Assembly: GCA_030065875.1 (NCBI GenBank)
Contig: JASJCR010000045.1
Span: forward strand, 1-64,000
Source: Ardenticatenaceae bacterium
GTDB lineage: Bacteria; Chloroflexota; Anaerolineae; Promineifilales; Promineifilaceae
DNA length: 64,000 nt
Direction of reading: 5' to 3'
The notes below the pieces were generated by a model that made no database searches, was not told the origin of the DNA, and was given only the letters and a program-made list of their open reading frames with translations. The stretch's first letter is position 1, and every line of letters starts with the position of its first letter. This document shows positions 24,988 to 33,358 of the stretch, piece by piece. Position numbers and translations under genes: made by a program.

Positions 24988-25428
24988 TTATCTTAACCGT
25001 TCCTGAAGAATCTGCCTTAAATCCTGCATAAACTCCCCCGGTGTTTGAATTTTTAGACCGCTTTTTTTACCCCCTTCCGGCGTGAAATCTCGAGTATTCA
25101 AAGTCACAAAGCGCTCAACTTTTTCTCGTGTTGCTGCGGCAATTAGCGGAGCATCTTTAACTTCGATTACAGAAGTCCACGGTTGGACTTCTTTTTCTGG
25201 AGGGTCTGCGACAATTTGTAAAGGGATTGCAGCTAAGACCTCAGCAAAAACAGGCAAACTTTGGGGTAACTTCTTGCGTAAATTGCGTTCGACCTCATCT
25301 AAGATTTGTCTGGAAACCACCAGCTCCACCAAACCGATTTCGGCCAGCATTAAAATGGCGCGGCTGGCCCCCTTTTTTGAGGCGGCTCCGGCAATTAACA
25401 CATTGGCATCGACAAAAATGCGAAACAC
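24988..25428 (-). CDS. PIN-domain toxin (VapC-like)
   Basis: Protein of 146 aa with a PIN nuclease pattern: Asp7 in FRIFVDANVLIAG, a Glu in ILDEVERNL near residue 46, Asp in VIEVKDAPLIAAAT and Asp in TLNTRDFTP. This is the PIN_3-like subgroup with a C-terminal helical tail. It probably cuts RNA. The start is GTG at 25428, 2 nt after the antitoxin stop, indicating coupled translation. Together they form a second toxin-antitoxin pair different from that at 6.2-6.8 kb. Confidence 0.85.
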   Translation of the reverse strand: MFRIFVDANVLIAGAASKKGASRAILMLAEIGLVELVVSRQILDEVERNLRKKLPQSLPVFAEVLAAIPLQIVADPPEKEVQPWTSVIEVKDAPLIAAATREKVERFVTLNTRDFTPEGGKKSGLKIQTPGEFMQDLRQILQERLR

Positions 25429-25430
25429 GG

Positions 25431-25709
25431 TTAACTATCTTTGCGTAATTTCTGACTTTTAAGACGTTCTTCAGATAATCCTTCAAGTAAGTCCGCCAGG
25501 GACACGCTTGAATCAGCCATTAACTCAGCAAAACGGTCAGCCAGAACCGGAACCCGTAGCTCTCTCTTGGCAAAAAACACAAAATCATCAATTTCGGCCA
25601 TGGTGATGACATCCCCGGTGTCAATCGCCAGCTGTTCCCGAATAGCTCGTGGAATCGTTACCTGGCCTCGCTGGCGTAGTTGAACCCGATAGATTGGCTT
25701 TTCTTCACT
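25431..25709 (-). CDS. AbrB/MazE-type antitoxin
   Basis: Protein of 92 aa. Residues 5-50 are a SpoVT/AbrB swapped-hairpin DNA-binding domain (YRVQLRQRGQVTIPRAIREQ followed by LAIDTGDVITMAEID). The C-terminal half should bind the PIN toxin. The start at 25709 is inferred from homology (MSEEKPIYRV); an ATG at 25760 would add 17 residues derived from repeat-like upstream sequence. Probable autoregulator of the pair. Confidence 0.85.
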   Translation of the reverse strand, partial: SEEKPIYRVQLRQRGQVTIPRAIREQLAIDTGDVITMAEIDDFVFFAKRELRVPVLADRFAELMADSSVSLADLLEGLSEERLKSQKLRKDS

Positions 25710-25839
25710 CATAATTCTCACCGTTTGATAATTTGATTTTCTGACTTTCTGATTTGGCAATCAAATCTTACCACAAAACCGTATAGCTGGTCGAAGATTG
25801 CGCCTTTGCCATCCTGTTCACCACCATACACTTTCCCCA

Positions 25840-25867
25840 ACACCCAACACCCATCACCCAATACCCG
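25840..25867. repeat. Heptamer repeat ACACCCA
   Basis: Four units: ACACCCA, ACACCCA, TCACCCA, ATACCCG, between the antitoxin gene and the 693-aa gene. The same family occurs at 31713-31761 and 50802-50822. Confidence 0.7.
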
Positions 25868-25953
25868 AAAACCCGGAAATTCCCGCGTTTATTTGAGTTA
25901 CAGACAACTGTGTCTGTGGACTGAGGAGCTGCATTGAACAAGGAGACCACAAA

Positions 25954-28035
25954 ATGGCTACACCATCCAAAAGGCGACTTTATACCGTGAAGGGCCAGGT
26001 CGACCTGGCCGAAGTCCGGGGTGTCCCGGATGATTTGGAGTTGATGGCTTATGCCTTTGATCGGGCCGGCCGGCCGCTGGGAGAAACCAAGGTCAATGCC
26101 AAAGGCAACTACAACTTGAAGGTGGCGCTGACCCGAGCGGCCGATATCGATCTGGTGATCGCCCCCGCCGCCGACGCCAAGACCATTCGCAAAGCGGCCG
26201 TGCACAGCGAACGCATTACGGCCGAACAGCTGGCCGAAGGGGTCTTTGAAGCAGATATTTTTGTTCCTGACTACATCTGGCACCCGTGGCGGCCGGTACG
26301 CATCTGCATCTCCGGTCACGTGCGCAAACTCACCGCGGCAGGAACCTGCCCGGTCCCATTTACCAAGGTCGAAATCTTCGACGTTGACCGGGAGCCGTGT
26401 TTCTGGCCGCTGCTGGTTGCGGAAATCGACAAAATCAGGCCCAGAAAGGTCGTCGAGATACCGGAACTGCTCAAAGAACCGCTTCCGCGTTTAGAAAAAA
26501 TTCCTGATCCGGGTCCGCCCGATCCAGGACCTTATCGCGCCCGCTTTAGGGACGTGATGGTTGGGCCTGAAACGCTGACGCGCTTTGAAAACCCGGCCGC
26601 CCTTGGCCCACAGCCTGAACCACCCGACATGGTTATTGGCAGACCAGCATCTGTGGCGGCCATTAGCCCGCAGCCGGAGCCACCAAGAATCATGAACAAA
26701 GTGGGATATGTCGGCGAAATGGCAGAAGCCGCGCCGGAAACCATGGAAGCGTTAAAAGACGTTACCCTAACGGCCAAGCTTCCACCGTGGATCTACTACC
26801 CGCTCTGCTTCTATAGCAAAACCGAAGTGTGTGAGACGAACACCGACGAATGCGGCTACTTCCGCTGCTGCTTCAAATGGTGGCCGTTCCACTTCCGCCG
26901 CGGCCGGCTGCGCTACGATCACCGGCCGGACATTATTCTCAAGGTCACCCAGGTCATTGACGGGGTCGAAACGATCATCTATCTCGACCCGTACAGCAGC
27001 ACCCGCTGGAACGTGACCCACGCCCACATCGACCTCTTCCTCGACGACGAGCGGATCCTCTGCGGCACCTGCCAGGATGATTACGATCGGCCGGAAGGAA
27101 CCCACACCTTCTTCACTCGCATCGGCAACGATGAGGTTTTCCACATCAATCAGACCACCGGGCTGTACAGCGATACCGTAAGCAGCCAGGTTGCTTACGG
27201 GCACGTGCTGCGCGTTCACGCCCAGTTTGGCGACACGCTGAGCCGGCATCAGGCGATCCCGGGGGCCACCGCACCTTACTACTACAAGTTGTCGTACAGC
27301 GATGACGGCACCAACTTCACCCCCATCACGGCCGTTCTGACCGACACCCGGGTCAACAAAACCACGCTCTTCAGCGAAACGCACAAGCTAGGACCATTTA
27401 CCGTGAATGGCGTACCGTCGCTCTATGAGATTCGCGATTTTGGCGGCTACTACTGGTACAACCCGGACTGGATCGCTCGGTGGAACACGCTCTTTGAAAA
27501 CGACACCGATCGGTATACGCTGCGTCTCGAGGTGTTTGACAGCACCGGCACTAAGCTCGACTCCACCAAGATCGACTACCTGGACGGCACGGTTTCACCG
27601 GGCAACGTCCTGCCGCCGATGTCGAACCGCTGTGATTTAAAAATCACCATCGACAACAAGCGGCCGGTCGTCAATCTGACGGTAATCGGCTTTGAAGACA
27701 CCCTGAACAACTGCGGCGTTATCAAGTGGACCCCCACGCTGACCCTCAACTTCCAGATGGCCGCCTCCCAGGAGAACAACCGTCTCCGGCGGTGGGGTCT
27801 GTACTACACCAAGGGGTTTGGCGGAGCGAATATCAATCTGCTGAGCGGCTTCCATGCAACCGGGACGCCTGGCTCAGTCAGCCACGTTGTTTCTGGTGCG
27901 CCGCTGCTCGCCGGGCTGACTTCGTCCTGCGCCTTTGGCCTGAAAGTGTGGGCTCGGGCGCACATCCGCAACGGCTATCACTACATCTACTATCGTGAGG
28001 ATATTCAGGCGCTGACGATTGAAAAGTGCCCCTGA
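25954..28035 (+). CDS. Large protein of unknown function with PQPEPP motifs, 693 aa
   Basis: I do not recognise a full-length family. Residues 8-110 look like a carboxypeptidase-regulatory or transthyretin-like beta sandwich (LYTVKGQVDLAEVRGVPDDL; NAKGNYNLKVAL). A second similar region has RICISGHVRKL. Between 220 and 255 are two motifs LGPQPEPPDM and ISPQPEPPRI. A Cys-rich segment follows (CFYSKTEVCETNTDECGYFRCCFKWW). The last 300 residues are beta-rich with many aromatic and Asp residues. No signal peptide is seen, although the composition is like an extracellular or spore-coat-like structural protein. AAGGAG precedes ATG. Confidence 0.75.
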   Translation: MATPSKRRLYTVKGQVDLAEVRGVPDDLELMAYAFDRAGRPLGETKVNAKGNYNLKVALTRAADIDLVIAPAADAKTIRKAAVHSERITAEQLAEGVFEADIFVPDYIWHPWRPVRICISGHVRKLTAAGTCPVPFTKVEIFDVDREPCFWPLLVAEIDKIRPRKVVEIPELLKEPLPRLEKIPDPGPPDPGPYRARFRDVMVGPETLTRFENPAALGPQPEPPDMVIGRPASVAAISPQPEPPRIMNKVGYVGEMAEAAPETMEALKDVTLTAKLPPWIYYPLCFYSKTEVCETNTDECGYFRCCFKWWPFHFRRGRLRYDHRPDIILKVTQVIDGVETIIYLDPYSSTRWNVTHAHIDLFLDDERILCGTCQDDYDRPEGTHTFFTRIGNDEVFHINQTTGLYSDTVSSQVAYGHVLRVHAQFGDTLSRHQAIPGATAPYYYKLSYSDDGTNFTPITAVLTDTRVNKTTLFSETHKLGPFTVNGVPSLYEIRDFGGYYWYNPDWIARWNTLFENDTDRYTLRLEVFDSTGTKLDSTKIDYLDGTVSPGNVLPPMSNRCDLKITIDNKRPVVNLTVIGFEDTLNNCGVIKWTPTLTLNFQMAASQENNRLRRWGLYYTKGFGGANINLLSGFHATGTPGSVSHVVSGAPLLAGLTSSCAFGLKVWARAHIRNGYHYIYYREDIQALTIEKCP

Positions 28036-28096
28036 TAGCTCCTAAATTAAGCAGCAGGATGGGAATTTACTCATCCTGCTGTCATTGGCGCGTTAG

Positions 28097-28124
28097 GTAG
28101 GGGCTTGGCAAGCCAAGCCCCTAC
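28097..28124. repeat. Perfect palindrome GTAGGGGCTTGGC...
   Basis: A 28-bp perfect inverted repeat GTAGGGGCTTGGCA / reverse complement. A near-identical copy is at 28313-28340. The two bracket a MITE-like element. They could also end the transcripts of the convergent genes on each side. Confidence 0.85.
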
Positions 28125-28152
28125 AGCAACCCCCATCATTGCGCAGAATACG

Positions 28153-28286
28153 CAGCAAAGCGAGAAATCTCGTCAAGTTGCATTCATGCACAAATAGACA
28201 ATCTTGAAGGGCTTTACTTCTGGCAAAGGTTCGTTTCATCGGAAATTGACGGGCTCCCTCGCTCCGCTCAGGCTGATAGGTGGTCC
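28153..28286. mobile_element. MITE-like repeat, diverged copy 1
   Basis: About 134 bp alignable by eye to the element at 42131-42268: GCGAGAAATCTCGTCAAG, TCTGGCAAAGGTTC and GGAAATTGACGGG match the second copy, and the right end has CGCTCCGCTCAGGCTGATAGG. The left terminal repeat is damaged. No protein is encoded, so it would need a transposase supplied elsewhere. Confidence 0.7.
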
Positions 28287-28312
28287 GGGGACGATTAAAC
28301 CAATCCACCTTT

Positions 28313-28340
28313 GTAGGGGCTTGGCTAGCCAAGCCCCTGC
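28313..28340. repeat. Palindrome GTAGGGGCTTGGCTAGCC..., second copy
   Basis: GTAGGGGCTTGGCTAGCC / GGCTAGCCAAGCCCCTGC, differing from the copy at 28097 at the centre and last bases. It lies 13 bp downstream of the DUF2339 gene stop (minus strand). Confidence 0.85.
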
Positions 28341-28352
28341 ACCCTCATAAAT

Positions 28353-30011
28353 TTACTCTTCGTCCACAGGCTCAAGGGTAATGGTTACAACCTCTGAATC
28401 AACCGGCCGGTTGTTCGCGTTAAATTTCCAGATATCCGGCAAAACATACCCGATCGTCAAAAAGATAAGGCCAAAGCCGATAAATAGCAGGATCCGCCAG
28501 AAGGGATCGATTTCCAATAAATCGATGAGCAGCAGCTTGCCGGCAATAACGAGCAAGGTCACCAGCCCGGTGCGCTGCATATTCGGTTGATTGGCGTAAA
28601 AACCGGCCGCCAGCAACCCGATCCCCATCCCGCCCCAGATCAGCGATATGATCCCCTGACCGTTGGTCGACCAGGCCAGCTCGGCCCAGAAGTAGATCAA
28701 AGTGAAGCAGTAAACGATTAGCTGCATCGGACCACGCGCTTTTTGCGGCAGGCAAATAAAGGCGGTGGCACCCAGGCTGGTCAGCAAGGTCAGGTTGGTA
28801 AGGGAATCCGAATTAAAAATGGGTATCGTGCGCTCCAACATAAGCAGCCGGGCCATAAAAGCAAATCCCACAATCAATGTAAGGAGCCACGCTCCCACCA
28901 GCGGCAGGGGGTGCTCCCACTGGTGGGTGAGACCGTGAAGCAGCAGCGCCTCACCTGCCAGCAGGATCAGCAAGATCGGCCCGTCAAAAATGGCCACAAC
29001 GGCTGCGGTTAGCAAAATGATGGCCAGGGTCCCTCCGAGGCGTTCAACCACCACATTTTCAAAATGTTCGCGCCAGCTCATCGCCCCAACCGCATAAATT
29101 AATGCGGCTCCCAGGGCGATCGATCCCCAAATCATGCCGTCAGACAGCCAGATACAGCCCAATAAAACAAAGGTGGCCACGGCCGTCAGCGTCAGGAAGG
29201 CGTAGGTAAAAAAGGTCATTGCCGGCCGCTGCCGGTTTTCATAGCGCACGGTGATGGCCAGTCCGGCGGTCAACAACAGCCAGCTGTACAGCACGCCACC
29301 GGTCAGCAGCCACTCCTGAATCCACTCCGCGCCGCTTCGGGGAGAAAAAGAAAAGAGATCGAGTGTCTGCAGAATAATTCCCAGCCAGGCGATCCAAATG
29401 CCGACCCCGGCGAGCATGGTCAGCGACGGCCACTCCCGATAGTAAGCGATCCCCACGGCCGCGGTGACAATCAGGCTGAGATAGACAACCAGCGGCGTCA
29501 AATCAGCCGCATCCCCACCTAGAAGAAAGGGGGTGATCAAGCCACCAGCCAGCCCCACCAGCATCAGCAGATACCCCTCACGCCGCACGGCCGCCAGGAA
29601 ATAGCTGGCCAGGGTGACCCCACCCATCGCGCCAAAGGCGATTGGATTAGTCGTTAAATTATAAAGCGCGTAAGATGCAAAAATAGTGAAGTAAAGCACC
29701 GTGCACCCGCCACCCATCAGGATACCGGCCAGGACCGAGCGTTTCTTTTCGCTCAATAGCCCTACACCAATCAGGCCAACACCAAGCAGCAGCCCAAATC
29801 CGACTCGTACCGTTGGGATCAACCATCCTTGCTCGATGGCGTAATTAAATAGAAAGCCTACCCCAATTAGGAGCAGCAAAATGCCGATATAGCTCACAAC
29901 TTTGTCAGCGGTGAAATATTGTTCGAGCCGGTTCAGGCTAAATTGATCGCTAGAGTTAAATCCCGGCGAAGATTCATCCGGCGATTGATTGGACAGTTGT
30001 TGGTTGGTCAT
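28353..30011 (-). CDS. DUF2339 multi-pass membrane protein
   Basis: Protein of 552 aa with a soluble, Ser-rich N terminus, then LEQYFTADKVVSYIGILLLL, which is the conserved start of the DUF2339 family, and about 14 further hydrophobic helices. The family is common in Bacteroidota and Chloroflexota but has no proven function. A perfect GGAGGTG lies 5 nt before ATG, so it should be well translated. It is followed in the same direction by nothing nearby; the gene upstream (30097-31650) is also on the minus strand. Confidence 0.85.
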   Translation of the reverse strand: MTNQQLSNQSPDESSPGFNSSDQFSLNRLEQYFTADKVVSYIGILLLLIGVGFLFNYAIEQGWLIPTVRVGFGLLLGVGLIGVGLLSEKKRSVLAGILMGGGCTVLYFTIFASYALYNLTTNPIAFGAMGGVTLASYFLAAVRREGYLLMLVGLAGGLITPFLLGGDAADLTPLVVYLSLIVTAAVGIAYYREWPSLTMLAGVGIWIAWLGIILQTLDLFSFSPRSGAEWIQEWLLTGGVLYSWLLLTAGLAITVRYENRQRPAMTFFTYAFLTLTAVATFVLLGCIWLSDGMIWGSIALGAALIYAVGAMSWREHFENVVVERLGGTLAIILLTAAVVAIFDGPILLILLAGEALLLHGLTHQWEHPLPLVGAWLLTLIVGFAFMARLLMLERTIPIFNSDSLTNLTLLTSLGATAFICLPQKARGPMQLIVYCFTLIYFWAELAWSTNGQGIISLIWGGMGIGLLAAGFYANQPNMQRTGLVTLLVIAGKLLLIDLLEIDPFWRILLFIGFGLIFLTIGYVLPDIWKFNANNRPVDSEVVTITLEPVDEE

Positions 30012-30096
30012 GTTGCACCTCCATTTCGATTTGAAGGCACTTTAATGAATTTTTAGGGGAAAAATAAGGGGGTTTTGTGCTCTTTTCAGCCGAAAG

Positions 30097-31650
30097 TTAG
30101 CCAAAGTTAGCCGTTTCAATTTCCATCTGCCACAGGGTTTCGGCCAGCAGTTTGCGGCCGTGATTGAGATAGGTGGTGTAGCCCCGGCTGTTGGTGGAAA
30201 CCATCAAGCCGGTCGCTTCCTGAATTTCGGCCGCGACCTGCGGCCGGGTCTTGTCTTCCAGATACCCCTGCCGCAGCACAATTAGCGGAATTTGTTTGGC
30301 GCTGTTTTCGGCAGATATCTTTTCTTCCGCTCGTCCCAACCCTTCATCCAGCAGCTCCCGCACCGCCTGGGCACGATCGGCCGCGGTGAGATGATCGATG
30401 GCCACCTGGCGATCGCGCGAAATTTGGCCCAGGCGTGTCCGGCCGATGTGCAAATTTAACAAAGGTGATGACGCCAGCGCCCTCTCCTTGTAAATTGTTT
30501 TGTGGCGAAATATCCGCTTGACTTCCGAGCGAATCATCTCCCGCTGCTGCGAGCGACGCGCCTCCTCCGTGGCCTCTTTGAGCTGGCTTTCCGCCCGCTC
30601 AAACGCCTGCTGTGGGTCTGCGGCCGTGGTCAAATCTTTTTCCACCCGGTTAAGTCGGTGGCGCAGCTCAACTTCCCACGATGGAAGCACCCAGCGATCG
30701 AGGCCTACCTGCAAAAAGGGGGACATGGTGGCTGTAAATACCCCGATGACGATTAAAATCGGGATCGAAACCCACGAAAAGTCAGAGCCGGTCAGCCGGT
30801 GGATGACGTCAAAAACGATTAAGCTGCCCACGACCAGAACCCCATTGCTCAAAAAAGAGCGGCGCATATCCGCCTGGATAAAGCGATGGCGCAGCCACGC
30901 CCCGTAGCGTACCAGCATCCGGCCGACGATAGCCAACCCCAGCGTGGCCAGCAGATCCCCAACCAAACGGAGCACCAGGTTGTCCACGATCTGATAGGTA
31001 ATCAGGTAGCTGCTGGCTCCCAAAACCATCAAAACATTTCCCCAGAAGATGCGCTGCAGCAGGGGCCGGTTTGGGGCATCCGGTTCCGTCATCCGCCAGC
31101 GAATACCGATAATAATCTGGGCGGATAAAATGACGGCCATAAAAAATAACGAGTACGCTCCGTTAAACGGCTGGGCTGGGGGCAAGAAGATCGCTCCGTA
31201 GGAATTGGGCTGGAAAATCGCCTCGTCATAGCGAAAAATTAGCGAGGTAAACGGCCCCATCAGCGAAAACGCGGCTGCGGTCAGCAAAATAGCCGTGGAG
31301 ATAATCGCTCTGGTTTTGCCGGCAATCAGCGCCTGCGACCCTTCAAAATCAGCCAGGTGCAGCACCCACCACAGCCAGATACCGGCCACCAGCGGAATTG
31401 ACCACCAGGTGGCACGCGCCCAGAAAACATATTCGGCGATGGTTTCGCTCACCCCTTCCAGGGCAATCCCCGTCATAAAGACAAAGGTCAGCACCATGGC
31501 CACCCCGGCCGGGATCTCCGGCCAAAATCGCTGCGCATCCCGACCCGACCAGTCGGGCAGCAGCAGGGCACGGCTGATTAAATAAAGCCCCAGCCACAAA
31601 AAGTAACCGGCAACCAGGATCTGAAGATAAAAAAGGTTTTGCGCCGTCAT
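30097..31650 (-). CDS. 7TM-type membrane protein with cytoplasmic helical tail, 517 aa
   Basis: Unknown function. The first ~300 residues contain about eight hydrophobic helices, resembling the 7TM sensor region of some histidine kinases. The tail (residues 330-517) is charged and helical, with coiled coil QQAFERAESQLKEATEEARR and then ALASSPLLNLHIGRTRLGQI. No kinase motifs are present. The tail segment ASPLLNLHIG is similar to AASPLNYLPQID in the protein at 62258-63613, so the two may be distant paralogues. It could be a membrane signal-transducer. Confidence 0.7.
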   Translation of the reverse strand: MTAQNLFYLQILVAGYFLWLGLYLISRALLLPDWSGRDAQRFWPEIPAGVAMVLTFVFMTGIALEGVSETIAEYVFWARATWWSIPLVAGIWLWWVLHLADFEGSQALIAGKTRAIISTAILLTAAAFSLMGPFTSLIFRYDEAIFQPNSYGAIFLPPAQPFNGAYSLFFMAVILSAQIIIGIRWRMTEPDAPNRPLLQRIFWGNVLMVLGASSYLITYQIVDNLVLRLVGDLLATLGLAIVGRMLVRYGAWLRHRFIQADMRRSFLSNGVLVVGSLIVFDVIHRLTGSDFSWVSIPILIVIGVFTATMSPFLQVGLDRWVLPSWEVELRHRLNRVEKDLTTAADPQQAFERAESQLKEATEEARRSQQREMIRSEVKRIFRHKTIYKERALASSPLLNLHIGRTRLGQISRDRQVAIDHLTAADRAQAVRELLDEGLGRAEEKISAENSAKQIPLIVLRQGYLEDKTRPQVAAEIQEATGLMVSTNSRGYTTYLNHGRKLLAETLWQMEIETANFG

Positions 31651-31712
31651 GATGATGCTATGCTCTCCGTCGAATGTAACCGATCTCCCCCATCATGTCC
31701 ACCACCTACCTT

Positions 31713-31761
31713 CCACCCTTCACCCTACACCCACCACCCAACACCTAACACCCAACACCCA
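31713..31761. repeat. Heptamer repeat ACACCCA, seven units
   Basis: Seven 7-nt units: CCACCCT, TCACCCT, ACACCCA, CCACCCA, ACACCTA, ACACCCA, ACACCCA, ending 8 bp before the -10 box of the MFS gene at 31782. Confidence 0.8.
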
Positions 31762-31769
31762 TCTCCTGC

Positions 31770-31775
31770 TACAAT
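31770..31775 (+). promoter_or_regulatory. -10 box of leaderless MFS gene
   Basis: TACAAT lies exactly 6 nt before the ATG at 31782, without any Shine-Dalgarno. The heptamer array occupies the usual -35 area, and no clear -35 box is seen. Confidence 0.55.
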
Positions 31776-31781
31776 CACCCG

Positions 31782-32987
31782 ATGGCCTCTAATCCCCTCC
31801 AATCATTCCAAAAACTTTCACGGCCGGTTTGGCAGCTTTTGATTTCCGTCTTTTTTGCCGGAATGGGGCTGCGCCTGCAGTGGCTCTTCCTCAATTTTCA
31901 TTTAGAAGATATCGGTTTTACGCGCGATCTTATCGGTTACGCCAACGCGGTCCCGGCCGTCTCCATGATCATTTTAGGCATTCCGGCCGGGATCATGGCT
32001 CCCCGCATCGGCTATGTGGTCAGTCTACGGTCCGCCGCCTGGCTGGCCGCCGGAGGGCTGCTCCTGATCGGCTGGGCCCCCTCAACGGCCGTTGTCTTCG
32101 TTGGCCTGTTTATCTTCGGGCTGGGCAACTCGCTCATTATGGCCACGACCCCAGCCCTGCTGCAAAAAATTGCCCCGCCTGCCCAACGCGTCACCGCTTT
32201 TAGCTACTATGGCGCCCTCGGCACGGCGGCCGGCTTCGTCGGCAACGTTTTTGGCGGCTACTTGCCCGATTTACTCGGCGGACTCAACCGGGTGATCTTC
32301 CTGATGGCCGTCGTTTTTGCCCTTTCAACCATCCCCCTGAGCTGGCTCAAACGCGAGCGCAGCGAGGGCGTCAGCTCATTCAAAATGCATAACCCTCGTC
32401 TGTGGGTCCGTCTGCTCATCCCCAACACGATCGTCTCGCTCGGCGCCGGATTGGTCATGCCTTTTCTCAATCTTTATCTGGCCGAAAAATTTTCCCTCTC
32501 TTTTGAGTGGATCGGCTTTTTGTTTGGCATTTCAGCCCTGGCCACCAGCATCACCATCTTGATTCAGCCCTTTCTGGTTGAAAAGATGGGCAAAGTCGGG
32601 GCGATAGCCACTTCGCAGGGAGCGGCGCTGCCGTTTATTTTGATTCTGGCCTATGTGCCTTTTTTGCCCCTGGTCACCGTGGCTCTTTTTGTGCGCGAGT
32701 CGCTGATGAACGCCGCCAACCCGATCTATCAGGCGCTCAGCATGCAGCTTCTACACGAAGACGAAGCGGCCGCTTTTATGATCACCTATAATGCCTTTTG
32801 GCGGATCGGGTGGGCGATTAGCTCCAGCATTTCTGGTGAAATTCAGGCGGCTCTCGGTCTGGAAGCGTTTAACTATCTCTTCGCCGCGATGTTTTTGCTT
32901 TACGGGACAGCGATCTCGCTGCTTCTCATTTTCTTCTGGCGCAGTAGATGGCAAATTGAGGCCGCGGCCATGGAAACGGCCGGTTAA
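31782..32987 (+). CDS. MFS transporter
   Basis: Membrane protein of 401 aa with about 12 hydrophobic helices. The first half carries GLRLQWLFLNFHLEDIGFTR and the second ALPFILILAYVPFLPLVTV, a general major facilitator pattern with a NPIYQALSMQLL loop. It resembles the uncharacterised YxiO/UMF-like or drug-efflux group; substrate unknown. The start at 31782 is supported by TACAAT 6 nt upstream. It stands alone between two unrelated genes. Confidence 0.85.
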   Translation: MASNPLQSFQKLSRPVWQLLISVFFAGMGLRLQWLFLNFHLEDIGFTRDLIGYANAVPAVSMIILGIPAGIMAPRIGYVVSLRSAAWLAAGGLLLIGWAPSTAVVFVGLFIFGLGNSLIMATTPALLQKIAPPAQRVTAFSYYGALGTAAGFVGNVFGGYLPDLLGGLNRVIFLMAVVFALSTIPLSWLKRERSEGVSSFKMHNPRLWVRLLIPNTIVSLGAGLVMPFLNLYLAEKFSLSFEWIGFLFGISALATSITILIQPFLVEKMGKVGAIATSQGAALPFILILAYVPFLPLVTVALFVRESLMNAANPIYQALSMQLLHEDEAAAFMITYNAFWRIGWAISSSISGEIQAALGLEAFNYLFAAMFLLYGTAISLLLIFFWRSRWQIEAAAMETAG

Positions 32988-33003
32988 TCAACGGTGAGGG
33001 CCA

Positions 33004-33031
33004 TTGCGGAACCGCTTGCGCATGTTATAAT
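33004..33031 (+). promoter_or_regulatory. tatA promoter
   Basis: TTGCGG (33004-33009), 16-bp spacer, TATAAT (33026-33031), 60 bp before the tatA start. AGGAG 6 nt before ATG provides the ribosome site. Confidence 0.65.
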
Positions 33032-33090
33032 GCTTTTACACTCTGCAAAGTGAAATTGTCACGGGGTGGTTTATTAAACAGGAGATTATC

Positions 33091-33279
33091 ATGATTCAAG
33101 GTTGGGAATGGATCATCATTTTGGTTGTAGTCCTTCTGGTGTTTGGCGTCGGCCGCATCGGCAAGTTGGGCAGCGAACTCGGTAAAAGCGTCAGCGCTTT
33201 CCGCAAAGGGCTGCGGGAAGGCCAGGAAGACCTCAAAAAGGACGAACAAGAACAGGAAAAGGCCTCAGAAGACGCCTAA
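33091..33279 (+). CDS. tatA: Twin-arginine translocase subunit TatA
   Basis: Small protein of 62 aa: a single membrane helix WEWIIILVVVLLVFGVGRIG, the FGxxR/K turn, then an amphipathic helix GSELGKSVSAFRKGLREGQE and an acidic tail. This is the typical TatA/TatE layout; with a short tail it is TatA rather than TatB. It forms the pore for folded proteins with twin-arginine signals such as some Rieske proteins. It stands alone, with tatC elsewhere, and ends at a strong terminator. Confidence 0.93.
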   Translation: MIQGWEWIIILVVVLLVFGVGRIGKLGSELGKSVSAFRKGLREGQEDLKKDEQEQEKASEDA

Positions 33280-33301
33280 ATTTTCTTGATGTGCTTGCAG
33301 T

Positions 33302-33330
33302 AAAAAAGCCGGGTTACCCCGGCCTTTTTT
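33302..33330 (+). terminator. tatA terminator
   Basis: AAAAAAGCCGGGTTACCCCGGCTTTTTT-type hairpin (GCCGGG / CCCGGC with TTA loop), flanked by A6 and T6, so it could end transcription from both sides. Confidence 0.93.
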
Positions 33331-33333
33331 ATT

Positions 33334-33354
33334 TCTGACGTCTGTAGTCTGTGG
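33334..33354. repeat. Heptamer repeat TCTGNNG, three units
   Basis: TCTGACG, TCTGTAG, TCTGTGG in phase, just before the stop of the secreted-protein gene on the minus strand. It belongs to the CAGACTT/CNNCAGA family found at 23333, 40285, 42016 and 42462. Confidence 0.6.
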
Positions 33355-33358
33355 TTTT

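Noticed and set aside
28093-28332. Minus-strand open frame through the 28.1-28.3 kb repeats
   Set aside because: It is built from the palindrome and MITE-like sequence only and has no coding features.
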